Assembly: GCA_033026295.1 (NCBI GenBank)
Contig: CM065180.1
Location: 19,063,523 to 19,127,522, forward strand
DNA from: Channa striata
Taxonomy: Eukaryota > Chordata > Actinopteri > Anabantiformes > Channidae
Direction: 5' to 3'
DNA length: 64,000 nt
Position numbers and translations under genes: made by a program. Below, in pieces: positions 21,190-33,020 of the stretch; positions within the stretch are counted from its first letter, which is position 1, and every line of letters starts with the position of its first letter. The notes beneath the pieces were generated by a model. That model worked only from the letters and a program-made list of their open reading frames with translations, did not search any database and had not been told where the DNA came from.

Positions 21190-21480
21190 TGCGTCTCTCA
21201 AGCACAGAAGTAAACAGCAGAATCTTCTGTTGTCAGTTTTGTGATCTGGAGAAACTGAGAGCTGCTCGGGACGTCTTCAGTCATGGTGAATCGACTTTGA
21301 AATGAGCTGGCGTAGCTCGCAGTGTTTCTGTATGGGCTGATTCTCCCCGTCCACACCAGAGCTTCCCCTGGCCTCTGTCGTGTCCAGTGAATCTAGTTGT
21401 TTTCCATGTTATAACCAGATGTGACACATGACAAATTCACTGTGTCTCCAGGTCTGTTCACCTCAGACTGAGACTGGTCA
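21190..21480 (-). pseudogene. VH pseudogene, family E
   Basis: A near full-length V exon like the intact gene at 58073-58380: RPGDTVNLSC, HWTRQRPGEAL, SSFQSRFTMTEDV and YFCA. A TAG stop in CDR1, immediately before IHW, and a degraded RSS disable it. The 5' end stops at about 21480 against repeat sequence, with no leader. Confidence 0.75.
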
Positions 21481-21984
21481 GCCCGTTCTCATTCCAGAGG
21501 CATCAAGACATGTCAGATAGGTAGCAGGTGAGTAAAAACTTAGCAGGCGGGTACCGGTAGACGGGTTAGCAAAAGCTGGCAGCTTAGCAGACAGGTTACT
21601 GATAGACAGTTTAGCAGGAGAGCCGGCAAACTGGTATATAAACCTGTCTGCCTGACAGGTTTCAGGCAGACCGATATACAACATGACATGCAGGAAAAAT
21701 AGGACACACAGACAGATTACCAAAGTGCCCAAACCAAACTCTCAATCCAAGGTCATTATCTAGTGAGGAAGGTTGGTAAGGGTCCACACAGCTTGTTAGT
21801 TATTGTTATAAAATTGAAAATTTAAGATTAATACACTGACCTGAACAATATGATACAAAAGCACAAAATACTGATTTACTTACTATTCATAGCAGAATGT
21901 TGTACAAAAATGTAACCCACAATCTGCGATTCACCAAAAAGAAAGAGTTTGTGAAACATGAACCTAACGATAATTTCATATGAC
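21481..21984. repeat. Short imperfect repeats, no gene
   Basis: 21510-21680 contains several imperfect copies of a GCAGGCGGGTACCGGTAGACGG-like unit of about 20 bp. It may be part of the element seen at 21060-21110. Confidence 0.4.
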
Positions 21985-22057
21985 TTTCTGCCCGTCAGCG
22001 TCACAGTAACATGTGCAGGGGTTTGTGTGCAGCTCTGTGGCTTCCTGTGTCACTGTG

Positions 22058-22495
22058 GCCTTCGAGCACAATAATAAACAGCAGAGTCTTCAGTCGTCAA
22101 GCTGTTCATCTGCAGATACACCTGATCCACGTTGTTGTCTCTGGAAATGGTGAAACGGTTCTGGACAGACGTGGAATAATATTTATTAGCTCCACTCGGA
22201 GCAGAAATGTAGGCGACCCACTCCAGTCCTTTTCCTTCAGCTTGTCTGATCCAGCTGATATGAGCATCATCATCAGATATTCCTGCATATGTGCAGGTGA
22301 GTTTGTGGGATTGTCCAGGCCTCTTTACCACTGGTTCAGACTCAGTCAGAGTCTGACTGCAAACACCTGAGGACAAAAGACAGTTTGATCAGAGCCGAGC
22401 CAAAGGAAACACAGACAAAGAAAAAGGCAGATGTGTGTGTGTTTACCAGAAATTACTGGTAGAAGCAGGAAAGTTAAAGACGTGGTTAAAGTCAT
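22058..22495 (-). CDS. VH segment, family D (22.06 kb)
   Basis: Leader exon 22447-22495 (MTLTTSLTFLLLPVIS), V exon 22058-22366, open. It is a near copy of 9450-9887, including flanks. CDR1 is SDDDAHIS (SDGDAAVA in the other) and CDR2 AYISAPSGANK (AHISAPSGTHK). Heptamer at 22051-22057, weak nonamer, perfect octamer at 22566-22573. It is the first intact VH upstream of the main constant unit. Confidence 0.9.
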
Positions 22496-22830
22496 GGTGG
22501 AAATGTGTCGTGTGTCGGGTTTGTGGGTTATTGTCTTCACTGAAATAAGGATGGAGGAGACTCACATTTGCATTGACTCCTCCTCAAAAGGCAAAAAAGC
22601 ACTTAAGTCTTTTTAAGAAATTAATATTTATCAATTGAAGGATATTTGCACATTTTTATTATCACATTAAATAAATCAAATTTCATCCTGCCAAATATTA
22701 TTCACTGTACATGATTTTCACTGAATTTGCAATAATCTAGTAGCTTGTCATAATTACAACAAATGATTCTTTTCATCCTTAATACTTTAAATTCAGTGCT
22801 TAGAAATAATTACAGAGTAAAATTTCTCAC

Positions 22831-22879
22831 CATGAATAGAAACAACAAATAATAAGATCCACACAACTGTGTTTTCCAT
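22831..22879 (-). pseudogene. Orphan family-E VH leader exon
   Basis: MENTVVWILLFVVSIHG with a GTGAGA donor, identical in sense to the leader of the intact gene at 58 kb. No family-E V exon follows; the next V is a family-D gene with its own leader. A second orphan lies at 36637-36685. Confidence 0.75.
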
Positions 22880-23164
22880 TCTGTTGATTATGACTGTAGC
22901 TCAGTGTCTCTTACTGGTGTTTCAGGGAAACTGACACAGTTCTGTCCTCAGAATTGTTGAAACAGCAGCTCAAAGTTGAGCTCAGGTTTATGAGAATAAC
23001 TTTGCATAGACAGCTCTCTACAGGTTAAAAGAGGAACATACAATACAGATCCATTTTCATAAGTAGTAGTTTAACAAAGTCTGAGCTAATGGGAATGTGA
23101 ATGAGAAACAGTGTAAAGCTGTTTGGGTCCAGATGAATTAGAAAATATAAGTGCAGAGTGTTTA

Positions 23165-23290
23165 AAAATCCACTCCATCAGTTTTTCCTTCACGCTGTCT
23201 GATCCAACCAGTTCCATAGCTGTTATCAGTCAGAGAATAACCAGAGACCTGACAGCTGATGGACAGAGTCTGTCCAGCTGAAGTGTGTGT
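23165..23290 (-). pseudogene. VH fragment, family C
   Basis: Only FR1 to FR2 survive: a GQTLSISCQVSGYSLT-like strand and WIRQREGK, as in the intact gene at 43.17 kb. A CA-repeat (23288-23310) lies at its 5' edge. No RSS or leader. Confidence 0.6.
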
Positions 23291-23299
23291 GTGTCCACA

Positions 23300-25225
23300 C
23301 ACACACACTTCACCTCCTTATGAATAATGCACACTTGCATATTGTTGAATAATATTAAAATAAGGCTAAAAGTAATTTGTATTTGTTGGTGGCATCATCA
23401 AATACACACTTCTGCATGCAGACAATTGTTTACTTGGAATTTTTGAGTTTCATATAAAATATTTAAAGTTTTAAATTTATGCTTATTTTTCCCCACATAC
23501 ATACATGTCCGGGTAGGACGAAGGTGGTTTATGTCCCAGAGGAAAACTGCTGCTCAGGAAGTGAAACCAATGATCGTTTGTGAAACAAAAACAAGTTGTT
23601 TTATAAATAAACTAAAATGGAATCAATTATTAAAAAGAAGCTCAGATAATAATTCCGATAGTTTTCATAAGTTTGTATAAATAGTTTTCAATCCCTTTAG
23701 AGTGTTTGTCGAAAGTTTCTGCTGTTTATTACACCAGTGGTCCGCAACCTTTGTTTGCGTCCGGTTTAATGTCAGGCAATATTTGACCTGATCTTAAGGT
23801 GCCGGCGAATAAATGCAAGAAAATAAAATGATACGAACAGCATAAAAACTAGTATTTTCTAAAAAAAATATATATATATGAATAACCGTGAATCCACTGT
23901 GGTTGCAACTTTAGTGTCGGCTTACAGAGGATTAAAGTTATGGCTCCCAGGCTAAAGAAAACTCTCCTCGTGTGTGTGTATTTACCCGGGTTACCGCACC
24001 ACGGTTAGAGACCGGAAGCTGACAAAAGGTAACGTTTGAATCCGGTCATTTTCCAAAATAAAACATCGCCCACAATCAGATAATAAATAAAACGGAAATA
24101 ATGTAAGTCAAGTCAAGTCAACTTTATTTATAAAGCACTTTTCAAAAACAGCAAAGTCTGACCAAAGTGCTTAACAATAAAAATAAAATAATAAAAAACA
24201 ATAAAAAATACAATTACAATAAAATTACCAAAAATATTGCAGCGCTGGGCACACCGTGGCGGTAGAGCTTTGCTAGCTTAGCCTAACTAATGCAGCTAAC
24301 TAGTGGCTAGCTTGGGCGCTAGCAGGCTGACCTGACCCGAAGGCGACTCCAGGTGGGACGGAGGTCACTCGGGCTCAATAAACCGCACGACCCCGAGTTT
24401 AAAACAGGAACACAACAAACGCAAATGCATCGGCTGGTCAGAGGGAAAGTGCTGAGTGTGGGAGTGACCCTCACGGTGCCGACCAGCGCAAACACAAACC
24501 CCCAGTATCCATATCCCTAGCGACCTTACCTCTGACCCAACGGCCGGGTACCTACAATATATTTAAGTAAAAAATATGAAAGACCTTAAAGGAATAAAAT
24601 ACAACAAAGTAGTAAGGCAAAATGCTCATGCTTGGTCAAATCTCAGGAAGAAAAGAATGAGTTTTAATGTTTGATGTAAAAACAAGCAGCGAGCAGGCCT
24701 GACCAACTTGCAGACACAGTGTTTTCCACAAGTAAAGGTCTACAACAGGAAATGCTCTGTCTCCCCCGAGCTTCCATCGTGTGTTCGGCACATGTAAGTT
24801 AGGATTCTTTCACTGTTTTACACTGTGTTATTGATGCTGGTGTCAAGTGTCAGATGATCACATCTGCTGATATTCGTTCTTCTCTGCCACACACAGACAT
24901 ACTGAGCTTCTTTTTATTCTAAATTCATTGATTTTTTTTATTATTTTAATGTAGTTTATGTCATTATGTCATTATAACTAAATTCATGTTTTATGGCAAC
25001 CTTAATTAAACACATGACAGCTTCATAGTAATATTATAGTACATGTTCATTGTTATATTTAAATGACCACAAATTTCTATGCAAGTTTTGTCATCTTTAA
25101 CATGCAGAAATAACGGGTAAAAATATAAACATGTGAAGGATGTTTTTTCTCAGCCAACTGCTCCTGAATTCATTCATGGTCTGAGGCTCCTCCTCTGGTG
25201 GTTTCATGTAACTAGTGTCAGACAC
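23300..25225. repeat. Intergenic DNA with transposon fragments
   Basis: 23510-23720 is paralogous to 33104-33310. 23725-23850 has a GTGGTCCGCAACCTTTGTTT start resembling hAT-type non-autonomous elements. 24105-24250 carries a CAACTTTATTTATAAAGCAC tail typical of fish LINE/SINE 3' ends, and 24238-24540 is a GC-richer repeat block. No gene. Confidence 0.45.
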
Positions 25226-25269
25226 TGAGGGGTTTTTGTTCAGCTCCACTGATGGTTTGTGTCACTGTG

Positions 25270-25687
25270 ACTCTCTGGCACAGTAATACACAGCAGTGTC
25301 TTCAGGCTGGACATTCTGTCCATTTAGAGTCACTGTGTTGCTGGAAGATTCTAAGTCAATACTGAACTTGTTCTTCAGTGAATCTTTGTAGATTGTTGTA
25401 TATCCAACTCGTGCACCTCCAATCCACTCCATTGCTTTTCCTGCAGCTTGTCTGATCCAATGTGTGTGATGGTCACTAACAGAATAAGAGACCTGACAGG
25501 TGATGGACAGACGTTGACCTGGCTGCACAGTCACAGACTCTGGCTGTGTCAACTCTTCACACTTCACACCTGTGAAAAAGACAAATGATCAGGTTGGACT
25601 GAAAAAGATGAACCATTGACTGTGACAAATGTAGAGAGACTCACAGGATCCAGCTGCCAACAGCAGCATCACAGTAACAGAGAACAT
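25270..25687 (-). CDS. VH segment, family B (25.27 kb)
   Basis: Leader 25645-25687 (MFSVTVMLLLAAGS), V exon 25270-25569. FR1 LTQPESVTVQPGQRLS, Cys in ITCQVSYS, Trp in HWIRQAAGKAMEW, FR3 SSNTVTLNGQ, YYCARE. Consensus 23-RSS: heptamer 25263-25269, nonamer 25231-25239. A GTTTGCAT octamer variant lies near 25768. Open and apparently functional. Confidence 0.9.
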
Positions 25688-25689
25688 GG

Positions 25690-26370
25690 TGGGAGCTTCT
25701 GATCTTCTCTCCACTGACAGTCACATGTGACGGTTTTATAACCGTGTCACACAGATGATTAATGAGTTTGCATAAAGACGTGACAGATGATGGTCACACA
25801 CTGTGACTCAGCCTGTTATCACTGTTCTTTAGTTTTTATAGTGTCTTTCTTTTACACTGGAACATGTCAAAGCTGTAATGGAGTGATTTTATTTACCACT
25901 GAAAGTTAAAGTGAAATAGTTTCTCATGATATGGTGAAACTGTTGTTCACTGATGCTTTTGTGCAGCTCTTTCAGTCCAATAATAATAATAATAGTCTAA
26001 TAATAATACATTGCCTGTGATTAAACATTTTTTTAGTGTTGCCATCTCTGCAGACATTTAAGCAAAGACAGAAGACACCTGACTTAAATCTTCTTCAAGA
26101 TGAAATCACATGATCACAATATGATTCATGAAACTGAAGTATATACCACATTTGATAATTATTGAAATTTAAATTATCCTTAATTGTATTTTTAAGACCC
26201 CAACAATCTTATGGATATTGCAATGTAAACTCACAATGTAAAAGTGGTATTTAATAATAAATAAATTAAATAGTTACGTTCCCAAAAGATGTTGAGAGGA
26301 TTGTTTGTTCCTAACAATATTATTGTTCTAAGTAGTATTTAAAAGTTATAGATAAGTTCCACTAATCTCT
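25690..26370. other. Intergenic DNA
   Basis: 25910-25975 (TTTCTCATGATATGGTGAAACTG...) repeats a segment found at 21125-21180, a short duplicate near a family-E pseudogene end. No gene. Confidence 0.45.
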
Positions 26371-26410
26371 GGGTATTTGTACAGGTCTGTTGGTGGTTTG
26401 TGTCACTGTG

Positions 26411-26739
26411 GGAAAACCAATCCCAGTTAACACGTGCATCGTAATAAACAGCTGTGTCCTCAGACTGCAGATTCTGTCCAGTTCATTTCACAGAACTAGT
26501 ACAAGTGTCAGTGTTGTAAGAAAACTTGTTCTTCAGAGCATCATTTTGGTAAAAACTGCCTCCACCAAAACGATGACAAATCCACTCCATAGTTTTTCCT
26601 TCACGGTGTCTGATCCAACCTGTTGCATAGCTGTTATCAGTTATCAGAGAATAAGCAGAGACCTGACAGCTGATGGACAGTGTCTGTCCAGGCTGGACAA
26701 CCACTGAGTCTGTCTGGATGAGATCAATACTGTTCACAC
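26411..26739 (-). pseudogene. VH pseudogene, family C
   Basis: FR1 IDLIQTDSVVVQPGQTLS and FR2 WIRHREGKTMEW match the intact gene at 43171-43481. A TGA stop in FR3 and replacement of the second canonical Cys (YYDAR for YYCAR) disable it. The heptamer at 26404-26410 is intact. Similarity to the 43 kb gene ends at about 26826, inside the leader intron, where transposon sequence begins; the leader is gone. Confidence 0.8.
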
Positions 26740-26825
26740 CTGTGGAAACACAAACCAACATTATCTCCATCATTCCTGTGAATATTCTGTGTTTCTAATG
26801 TGTTTGTTAGTGAGAATCCACTGAA

Positions 26826-27190
26826 AGTTGTTTGTTGTTTCCTCGCCTTTTTCCTTTGGACACTGATGATGTTTCAGACCATTTGCAGCTGGAGCCCATT
26901 GAGCTGCAGTGTGACGCCGAGAGCCGCAGTCGGCACCAGCAGCTTTCTCTCGCCAACGTTTACTGACAGCTGGATGAGGAGGTTTCGAGAGATTCGAGCG
27001 TTTGCTAAGAAAATGCTGAGCTTGTTTGGGTCGATGTATTTGTGTGAGAAGACATTCTGAACTTAAATAAGAGCCGAGTGAGGACACGGCTGACGGACTC
27101 TCAGCTGCGAGACACCTGGCTGCCTTTGAGCCAGACCTGGCCTTTGTGCTGCAGTCCAGATCTCATTAATGCAGACAAGTCATTTGTCTC
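26826..27190 (+). mobile_element. hAT/GTF2IRD2-like transposase fragment
   Basis: The plus strand encodes REIRAFAKKMLSLFGSMY and LCEKTF and, after a frameshift, NKSRVRTRLTDSQLRD. These match the C-terminal hAT dimerisation region found in GTF2IRD2-like and ZBED-type proteins. A hAT-type terminal sequence (GTTTGGACACCCCTG) at 33087-33103 may be its far end, with two LINEs nested between. Confidence 0.6.
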
Positions 27191-27614
27191 TGAATTCATT
27201 TTTGTTAAGATCAAAATCGGTCGTAAATTCAGACAAGTTGTCAGTTTTCACTCCAGAATAAACTTTTAAAAGTTCAATTAACATTTATATTTACTGATAT
27301 GTCTTATTTCAAATGAGCCCTGCAATCGTGGATATGTCTATTGTTTGCTAATTTCTCTGTTAGTTTATTCAAAAGTTCTGTGAACATTGAACAGCCATGG
27401 TGAAATGTTTCAGGTTTCAAATGGAATTTGCACTCCAATGTACAATTACTTCTGTTTGGGAAAAAAAGTTAAGTGAATATTCAATTACATGTGATATGCA
27501 TGTTCAAATGAACCAAAAGACATGCTTAAGACTGTTAAAATTAAAATAAGGCAAATGTGAAACACAGAATGGCTTGCTAAAATGTGTTTAAATATATTGT
27601 TTTTATATATATAT

Positions 27615-29634
27615 ATAAAAAATTCCCCACTCGCCCCTTCTCTTTGGGGCGGTCTTACTTCTTCCTTCAAGCTCGGGTCCTCTACCAGAGGCCTGGGAGC
27701 TTGAGGGTCCTGCGCAGTATCTTAGCTGTTCCTAGGACTGCGCTCTTCTGGACAGAGATCTCAGATGTTGTTCCTGGGATCTGCTGGAGCCACTCTCCCA
27801 GTTTGGGGGTCACAGCCCCCAGGGTTCCTATCACCACGGGCACCACTTGTGCCTTCACCTTCCACATCTTTTCTATCTCCTCTTTCAGCCCTTGGTATTT
27901 CTCAAGTTTCTCGTGTTCCTTCTTCCTGATGTTGCTATCGCTCGGGATTGCTACATCTATCACTACAGCCTTGTTCTCCTGTTTGTCCACAACTACTATG
28001 TCCGGTTGGTTGGCCATTACCAGTTTGTCAGTCTGTATCTGGAAGTCCCACAGGATCTTAGCTCTGTCATTCTCAACCACCTTTGGAGGTGTGTCCCATC
28101 GTGACTTCGGGACTTCCAGTCCGTACTCGGCACAGATGTTCCTGTGTACTATGCCAGCCACTTGGTTATGGCGTTCCATGTATGCCCTGCCTGCTAGCAT
28201 CTTGCACCCCGCTGTTATGTGCTGGATTGTCTCAGGGCATCTTTGCACAGCCTGCACCTGGGGTCTTGCCTGGTATGGTAGATCCCAGCCTCTATTGATC
28301 TTGTACTCAGAGCCTGCTCCTGTGCTGCTAGGATTAGTGCCTCTGTGCTGTCTTTCAGTCCAGCTTTGTCCAGCCACTGGTAGGATTTTTCAATGTCAGC
28401 CACTTCTTCTATCTGCCGGTGATACATACCGTGCAGGGGTTTGTCCTTCCATGATGGATCCTGCTCTTCCTGTCCTTGCTCCTCCTCTGGTTTCTGCTGC
28501 CTGAGGTATTCACTAAGCACGTCATCACTTGGGGCCATCTTCCTGATGTATTCACGGAGCTTAGTTGTTTCATCCTGGATAGTGGCTCTGACGCTCACTA
28601 GTCCTCGGCCTCCTTCCTTGCGCTTAGCGTACAGTCTCAGGGTGCTGGATTTGGGGTGAAACCCTCCATGCATTGTAAGGAGCTTCCTTGTCTTGATGTC
28701 AGTGGCTTCCATCTCCTCCTTTGGCCAGCTTATTATGCCAGCTGGGTACCTGATGACCGGGAGGGCGTAGGTGTTGATCGCCGGACCTTGTTCTTCCCAT
28801 TCAGCTGACTTCTCAGGACTTGCCTTACTCTCTGGAGGTACTTGGTGGTCGCTGTTTTCCTTGCGGCCTCTTCGTTGTTACCATTTGCCTGCGGGATCCC
28901 AAGGTACTTGTAGCTGTCTTCCACATCTGCTATCTTGCCTTCTGGTAGTACAATCCCCTCAGTTCTGACTACCTTTCCTCTCCTCGCAACCATCCGGCCA
29001 CACTTGTCCAGTCCGAATGACATTCCGATGTCTTGGCTGTATATCCTGGTGGTATGTATCAGCGAGTCGATGTCTCGTTCGCTTCTGGCATACAGCTTGA
29101 TGTCATCCATGTAGAGGAGGTGGCTGATGGTTGCTCCATTGCGTAGTCGATATCCGTAACCGCTCTTGGTGATGATCTAGCTGAGGGGGTTCAGGCCTAT
29201 GCAGAACAGCAGCGGGGACAGGGCATCTCCTTGGTATATGCCGCACTTGATGTTGACTTGGGCAGTTGGCTGGAAGTTGGCCTCTAGCGTTGTTTTCCAC
29301 CTTCCCATTGAGTTCTGGATGAAGGCTCTTAGAGTCCTGTTGATCTTGTACAGTTCTAAGCATTCCATGATCCATGTGTGCGGCATCGAGTCGTAGGCTT
29401 TCTTGTAGTCAATCCAGGCAGTGCACAGGTTGGTATGTCTGGTCTTGCAGTCTCGGGTGACCGCTTTATCTACCAGGAGCTGGTGCTTGGCTCCTCTGGT
29501 GTCAATACATGAGCAAAGCACTTTCTGTGCTTTGTATTGATCCACGTGCCTGGTCATCTTAGCCGCTATGATGCCCGACAGGAGCTTCCATGTTGTGCAG
29601 AGGCAGGTTATTGAGCGGTAGTTGGATGGGACAA

Positions 29635-29637
<3 letters not shown>
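27615..29637 (-). mobile_element. R4/Dong/Rex6-like non-LTR element, copy A
   Basis: 5'-truncated copy: it begins inside the RT domain (PSNYRSITCLCTTWKLLSG) and continues through GDALSPLLF, the YMDD catalytic box, a CRLCKD...H zinc knuckle and a restriction-like endonuclease (PDIVVVDKQ, VVIDVAIPSD). It ends in TTTTATATATAT. (AT)n tracts flank both ends. Frameshifts and a TAG stop near 29178 break it. Close paralogue of copy B. Confidence 0.75.
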
Positions 29638-29669
<32 letters not shown>

Positions 29670-29672
<3 letters not shown>

Positions 29673-32600
29673 AAAATTCCCCACTCGCCCCTTTCTCTTT
29701 TTGGGGCGGTCTTACTTCTTCCTTCAAGCTCGGGTCCTCTACCAGAGGCCTGGGAGCTTGAGGGTCCTGCGCAGTATCTTAGCTGTTCCTAGGACTGCGC
29801 TCTTCTGGACAGAGATCTCAGATGTTGTTCCTGGGATCTGCTGGAGCCACTCTCCCAGTTTGGGGTCACAGCCCCAGGGTTCCTATCACCACGGGCACCA
29901 CTTGTGCCTTCACCTTCCACATCTTTTCTATCTCCTCTTTCAGCCCTTGGTATTTCTCAAGTTTCTCGTGTTCCTTCTTCCTGATGTTGCTATCGCTCGG
30001 GATTGCTACATCTATCACTACAGCCTTGTTCTCCTGTTTGTCCACAACTACTATGTCCGGTTGGTTGGCCATTACCAGTTTGTCAGTCTGTATCTGGAAG
30101 TCCCACAGGATCTTAGCTCTGTCATTCTCAACCACCTTTGGAGGTGTGTCCCATCGTGACTTCGGGACTTCCAGTCCGCACTCGGCACAGATGTTCCTGT
30201 GTACTATGCCAGCCACTTGGTTATGGCGTTCCATGTATGCCCTGCCTGCTAGCATCTTGCACCCCGCTGTTATGTGCTGGATTGTCTCAGGGGCATCTTT
30301 GCACAGCCTGCACCTGGGGTCTTGCCTGGTATGGTAGATCCCAGCCTCTATTGATCTTGTACTCAGAGCCTGCTCCTGTGCTGCTAGGATTAGTGCCTCT
30401 GTGCTGTCTTTCAGTCCAGCTTTGTCCAGCCACTGGTAGGATTTTTCAATGTCAGCCACTTCTTCTATCTGCCGGTGATACATACCGTGCAGGGGTTTGT
30501 CCTTCCATGATGGATCCTGCTCTTCCTGTCCTTGCTCCTCCTCTGGTTTCTGCTGCCTGAGGTATTCACTAAGCACGTCATCACTTGGGGCCATCTTCCT
30601 GATGTATTCACGGAGCTTAGTTGTTTCATCCTGGATAGTGGCTCTGACGCTCACTAGTCCTCGGCCTCCTTCCTTGCGCTTAGCGTACAGTCTCAGGGTG
30701 CTGGATTTGGGGTGAAACCCTCCATGCATTGTAAGGAGCTTCCTTGTCTTGATGTCAGTGGCTTCCATCTCCTCCTTTGGCCAGCTTATTATGCCAGCTG
30801 GGTACCTGATGACCGGGAGGGCGTAGGTGTTGATCGCCCGGACCTTGTCCTTCCCATTCAGCTGACTTCTCAGGACTTGCCTTACTCTCTGGAGGTACTT
30901 GGTGGTCGCTGTTTTCCTTGCGGCCTCTTCGTTGTTACCATTTGCCTGCGGGATCCCAAGGTACTTGTAGCTGTCTTCCACATCTGCTATCTTGCCTTCT
31001 GGTAGTACAATCCCCTCAGTTCTGACTACCTTTCCTCTCCTCGCAACCATCCGGCCACACTTGTCCAGTCCGAATGACATTCCGATGTCTTGGCTGTATA
31101 TCCTGGTGGTATGTATCAGCGAGTCGATGTCTCGTTCGCTTCTGGCATACAGCTTGATGTCATCCATGTAGAGGAGGTGGCTGACGGTTGCTCCATTGCG
31201 TAGTCGATATCCGTAACCACTCTTGGCGATGATCTGGCTGAGGGGGTTCAGGCCTATGCAGAACAGCAGCGGGGACAGAGCATCTCCTTGGTATATGCCG
31301 CACTTGATGTTGACTTGGGCAATTGGCTGGAAGTTGGCCTCTAGCGTTGTTTTCCACCTTCCCATTGAGTTCTGGATGAAGGCTCTTAGTTTCCTGTTGA
31401 TCTTGTACAGTTCTAAGCATTCCATGATCCATGTGTGTGGCATCGAGTCGTAGGCTTTCTTGTAGTCAATCCAGGCAGTGCACAGGTTGGTATGTCTGGT
31501 CTTGCAGTCTCGGTGACCGCTTTATCTACCAGGAGCTGGTGCTTGGCTCCTCTGGTGTTACTACCAATTCCTTTCTGTGCTTTGGTCAAGTATTGATCCA
31601 CGTGCCTGGTCATCTTAGCCGCTATGATGCCCGACAGGAGCTTCCATGTTGTGCAGAGGCAGGTTATTGGGCGGTAGTTGGATGGGACTGCTCCCTTCTG
31701 GGGGTCCTTGACGATCAGTACTGTTCGTCCTTCTGTTAGCCATTCAGGGTGGGTTCCATCCACTATTAGCGTGTTCATTTGTGCCGCCAGTCGCTCATGA
31801 AGGGAAGTTAGCTTCTTTAGCCAGTAGGCATGGATCATGTCAGGCCCTGGTGCTGTCCAGTTCTTCATGCCTGAGACCCTCTCTTGGATGTCTGCCATTG
31901 TGATGGTTACTGGATCTTGTTCAGGAAGGTTGCTGTGGTCTGCTCTCAAGTCCACCAGCCATTGGGCATTGCTGTTATGTGTTGCCTCCTTCTCCCATAT
32001 GTTCTTCCAGTATTCTTCAGTCTCCAGCCTTGGCGGGTCTGCTCGTGTTATTACCCTGCCACTGTGAGTACACCTTGGATGGCTCAGTGGAGAACATCCT
32101 TATTCTCCTGGTTTCAACTTCTCGGGTGTATCTCTTCAGCCGGGTAGCCAGGGCTGTGAGCCTTTGTTTGGCAGTCTCAAGGGCCTCAGGTATGGACAGG
32201 TTGTTGTATTTCTCAGGCAGGTTGTGCTTCTTCATCATGCCTTTCTGTAATTCCGATAGTTGGCTAACTTCTCTCCGTGTTGCCTTGATCTTAGCCTCCA
32301 ACCTCCGTTTCCATGGAGGATAGTGCACCTTATTTGTGCTTGTGTTGATCTTATAGCCAAGCACCTCAAGGATCACAGTTGCTGTGCTGTATATCAGGTG
32401 GTTGGTTTCAGTGATGGTCGTAGTTGGGATTGTCTGTAGTGCTGCATTAACATCCTCTAGGAGACTTTCAGAAGGTACTTCACGTATTCTTGGTAACCGG
32501 CCACGGGGTTGCCGAGAGTCCATCTTAGCCATGATATTCAATCTCAGGTCAGCTGCTCTTGCATTAAGCTCTGTTGCTATTGGGGCTTGGAACCCAATCT

Positions 32601-32950
32601 CCGATTGTGGGGATGATGATGATATCTCCCCTCTGACCTGTCGTCCTGGCTCCCCCTTGCCGTAGCATTTGTGTTGTACCTCATCAATCTCTAGTTGTGA
32701 TAGCAGGTGTTTCTTACGGATATTAGAGCACTGAGCTACTAGCTGTTTCGGTGTTAGTCTAGATGTTGGGTTTCGAAGTCCCACATCCTCCGCATGTAAC
32801 CCCTCTCGCTAGGGTTACTTGAGTAGTAGCATTCCATTAGTTCCCTGTTCTCATCTCTAGTCCATGAATGCCTAGTTCTTGTTCCAGTAGCCCACTTCTC
32901 ATCAGGTTGCCCTGGTTCCTCGACACCTGACGCGGACCTTGTTAACCCGG
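29670..32950 (-). mobile_element. R4/Dong/Rex6-like non-LTR element, copy B
   Basis: Longer copy, with an N-terminal region (32017-32950), RT (31955-31413, then 31443 downstream), YMDD box, zinc knuckle and restriction-like endonuclease (to about 29866). Compared with copy A it lacks one G near 31511, which splits the RT frame, and has a shift near 29870 in the endonuclease tail. Another shift near 32050 separates the N-terminal ORF. (AT)n tracts at 29637-29667 and 32953-33006 flank it. Inactive. Confidence 0.75.
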
Positions 32951-33009
<59 letters not shown>

Positions 33010-33020
33010 AATATATTGTG

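Noticed and set aside
21500..21690. Tandem short repeats considered as a CRISPR-like array
   Set aside because: A vertebrate locus; the repeats are imperfect and without regular spacers.
27584..28504. 306-codon plus-strand frame
   Set aside because: Antisense to the endonuclease/RT region of non-LTR element copy A; the minus strand carries the known motifs.
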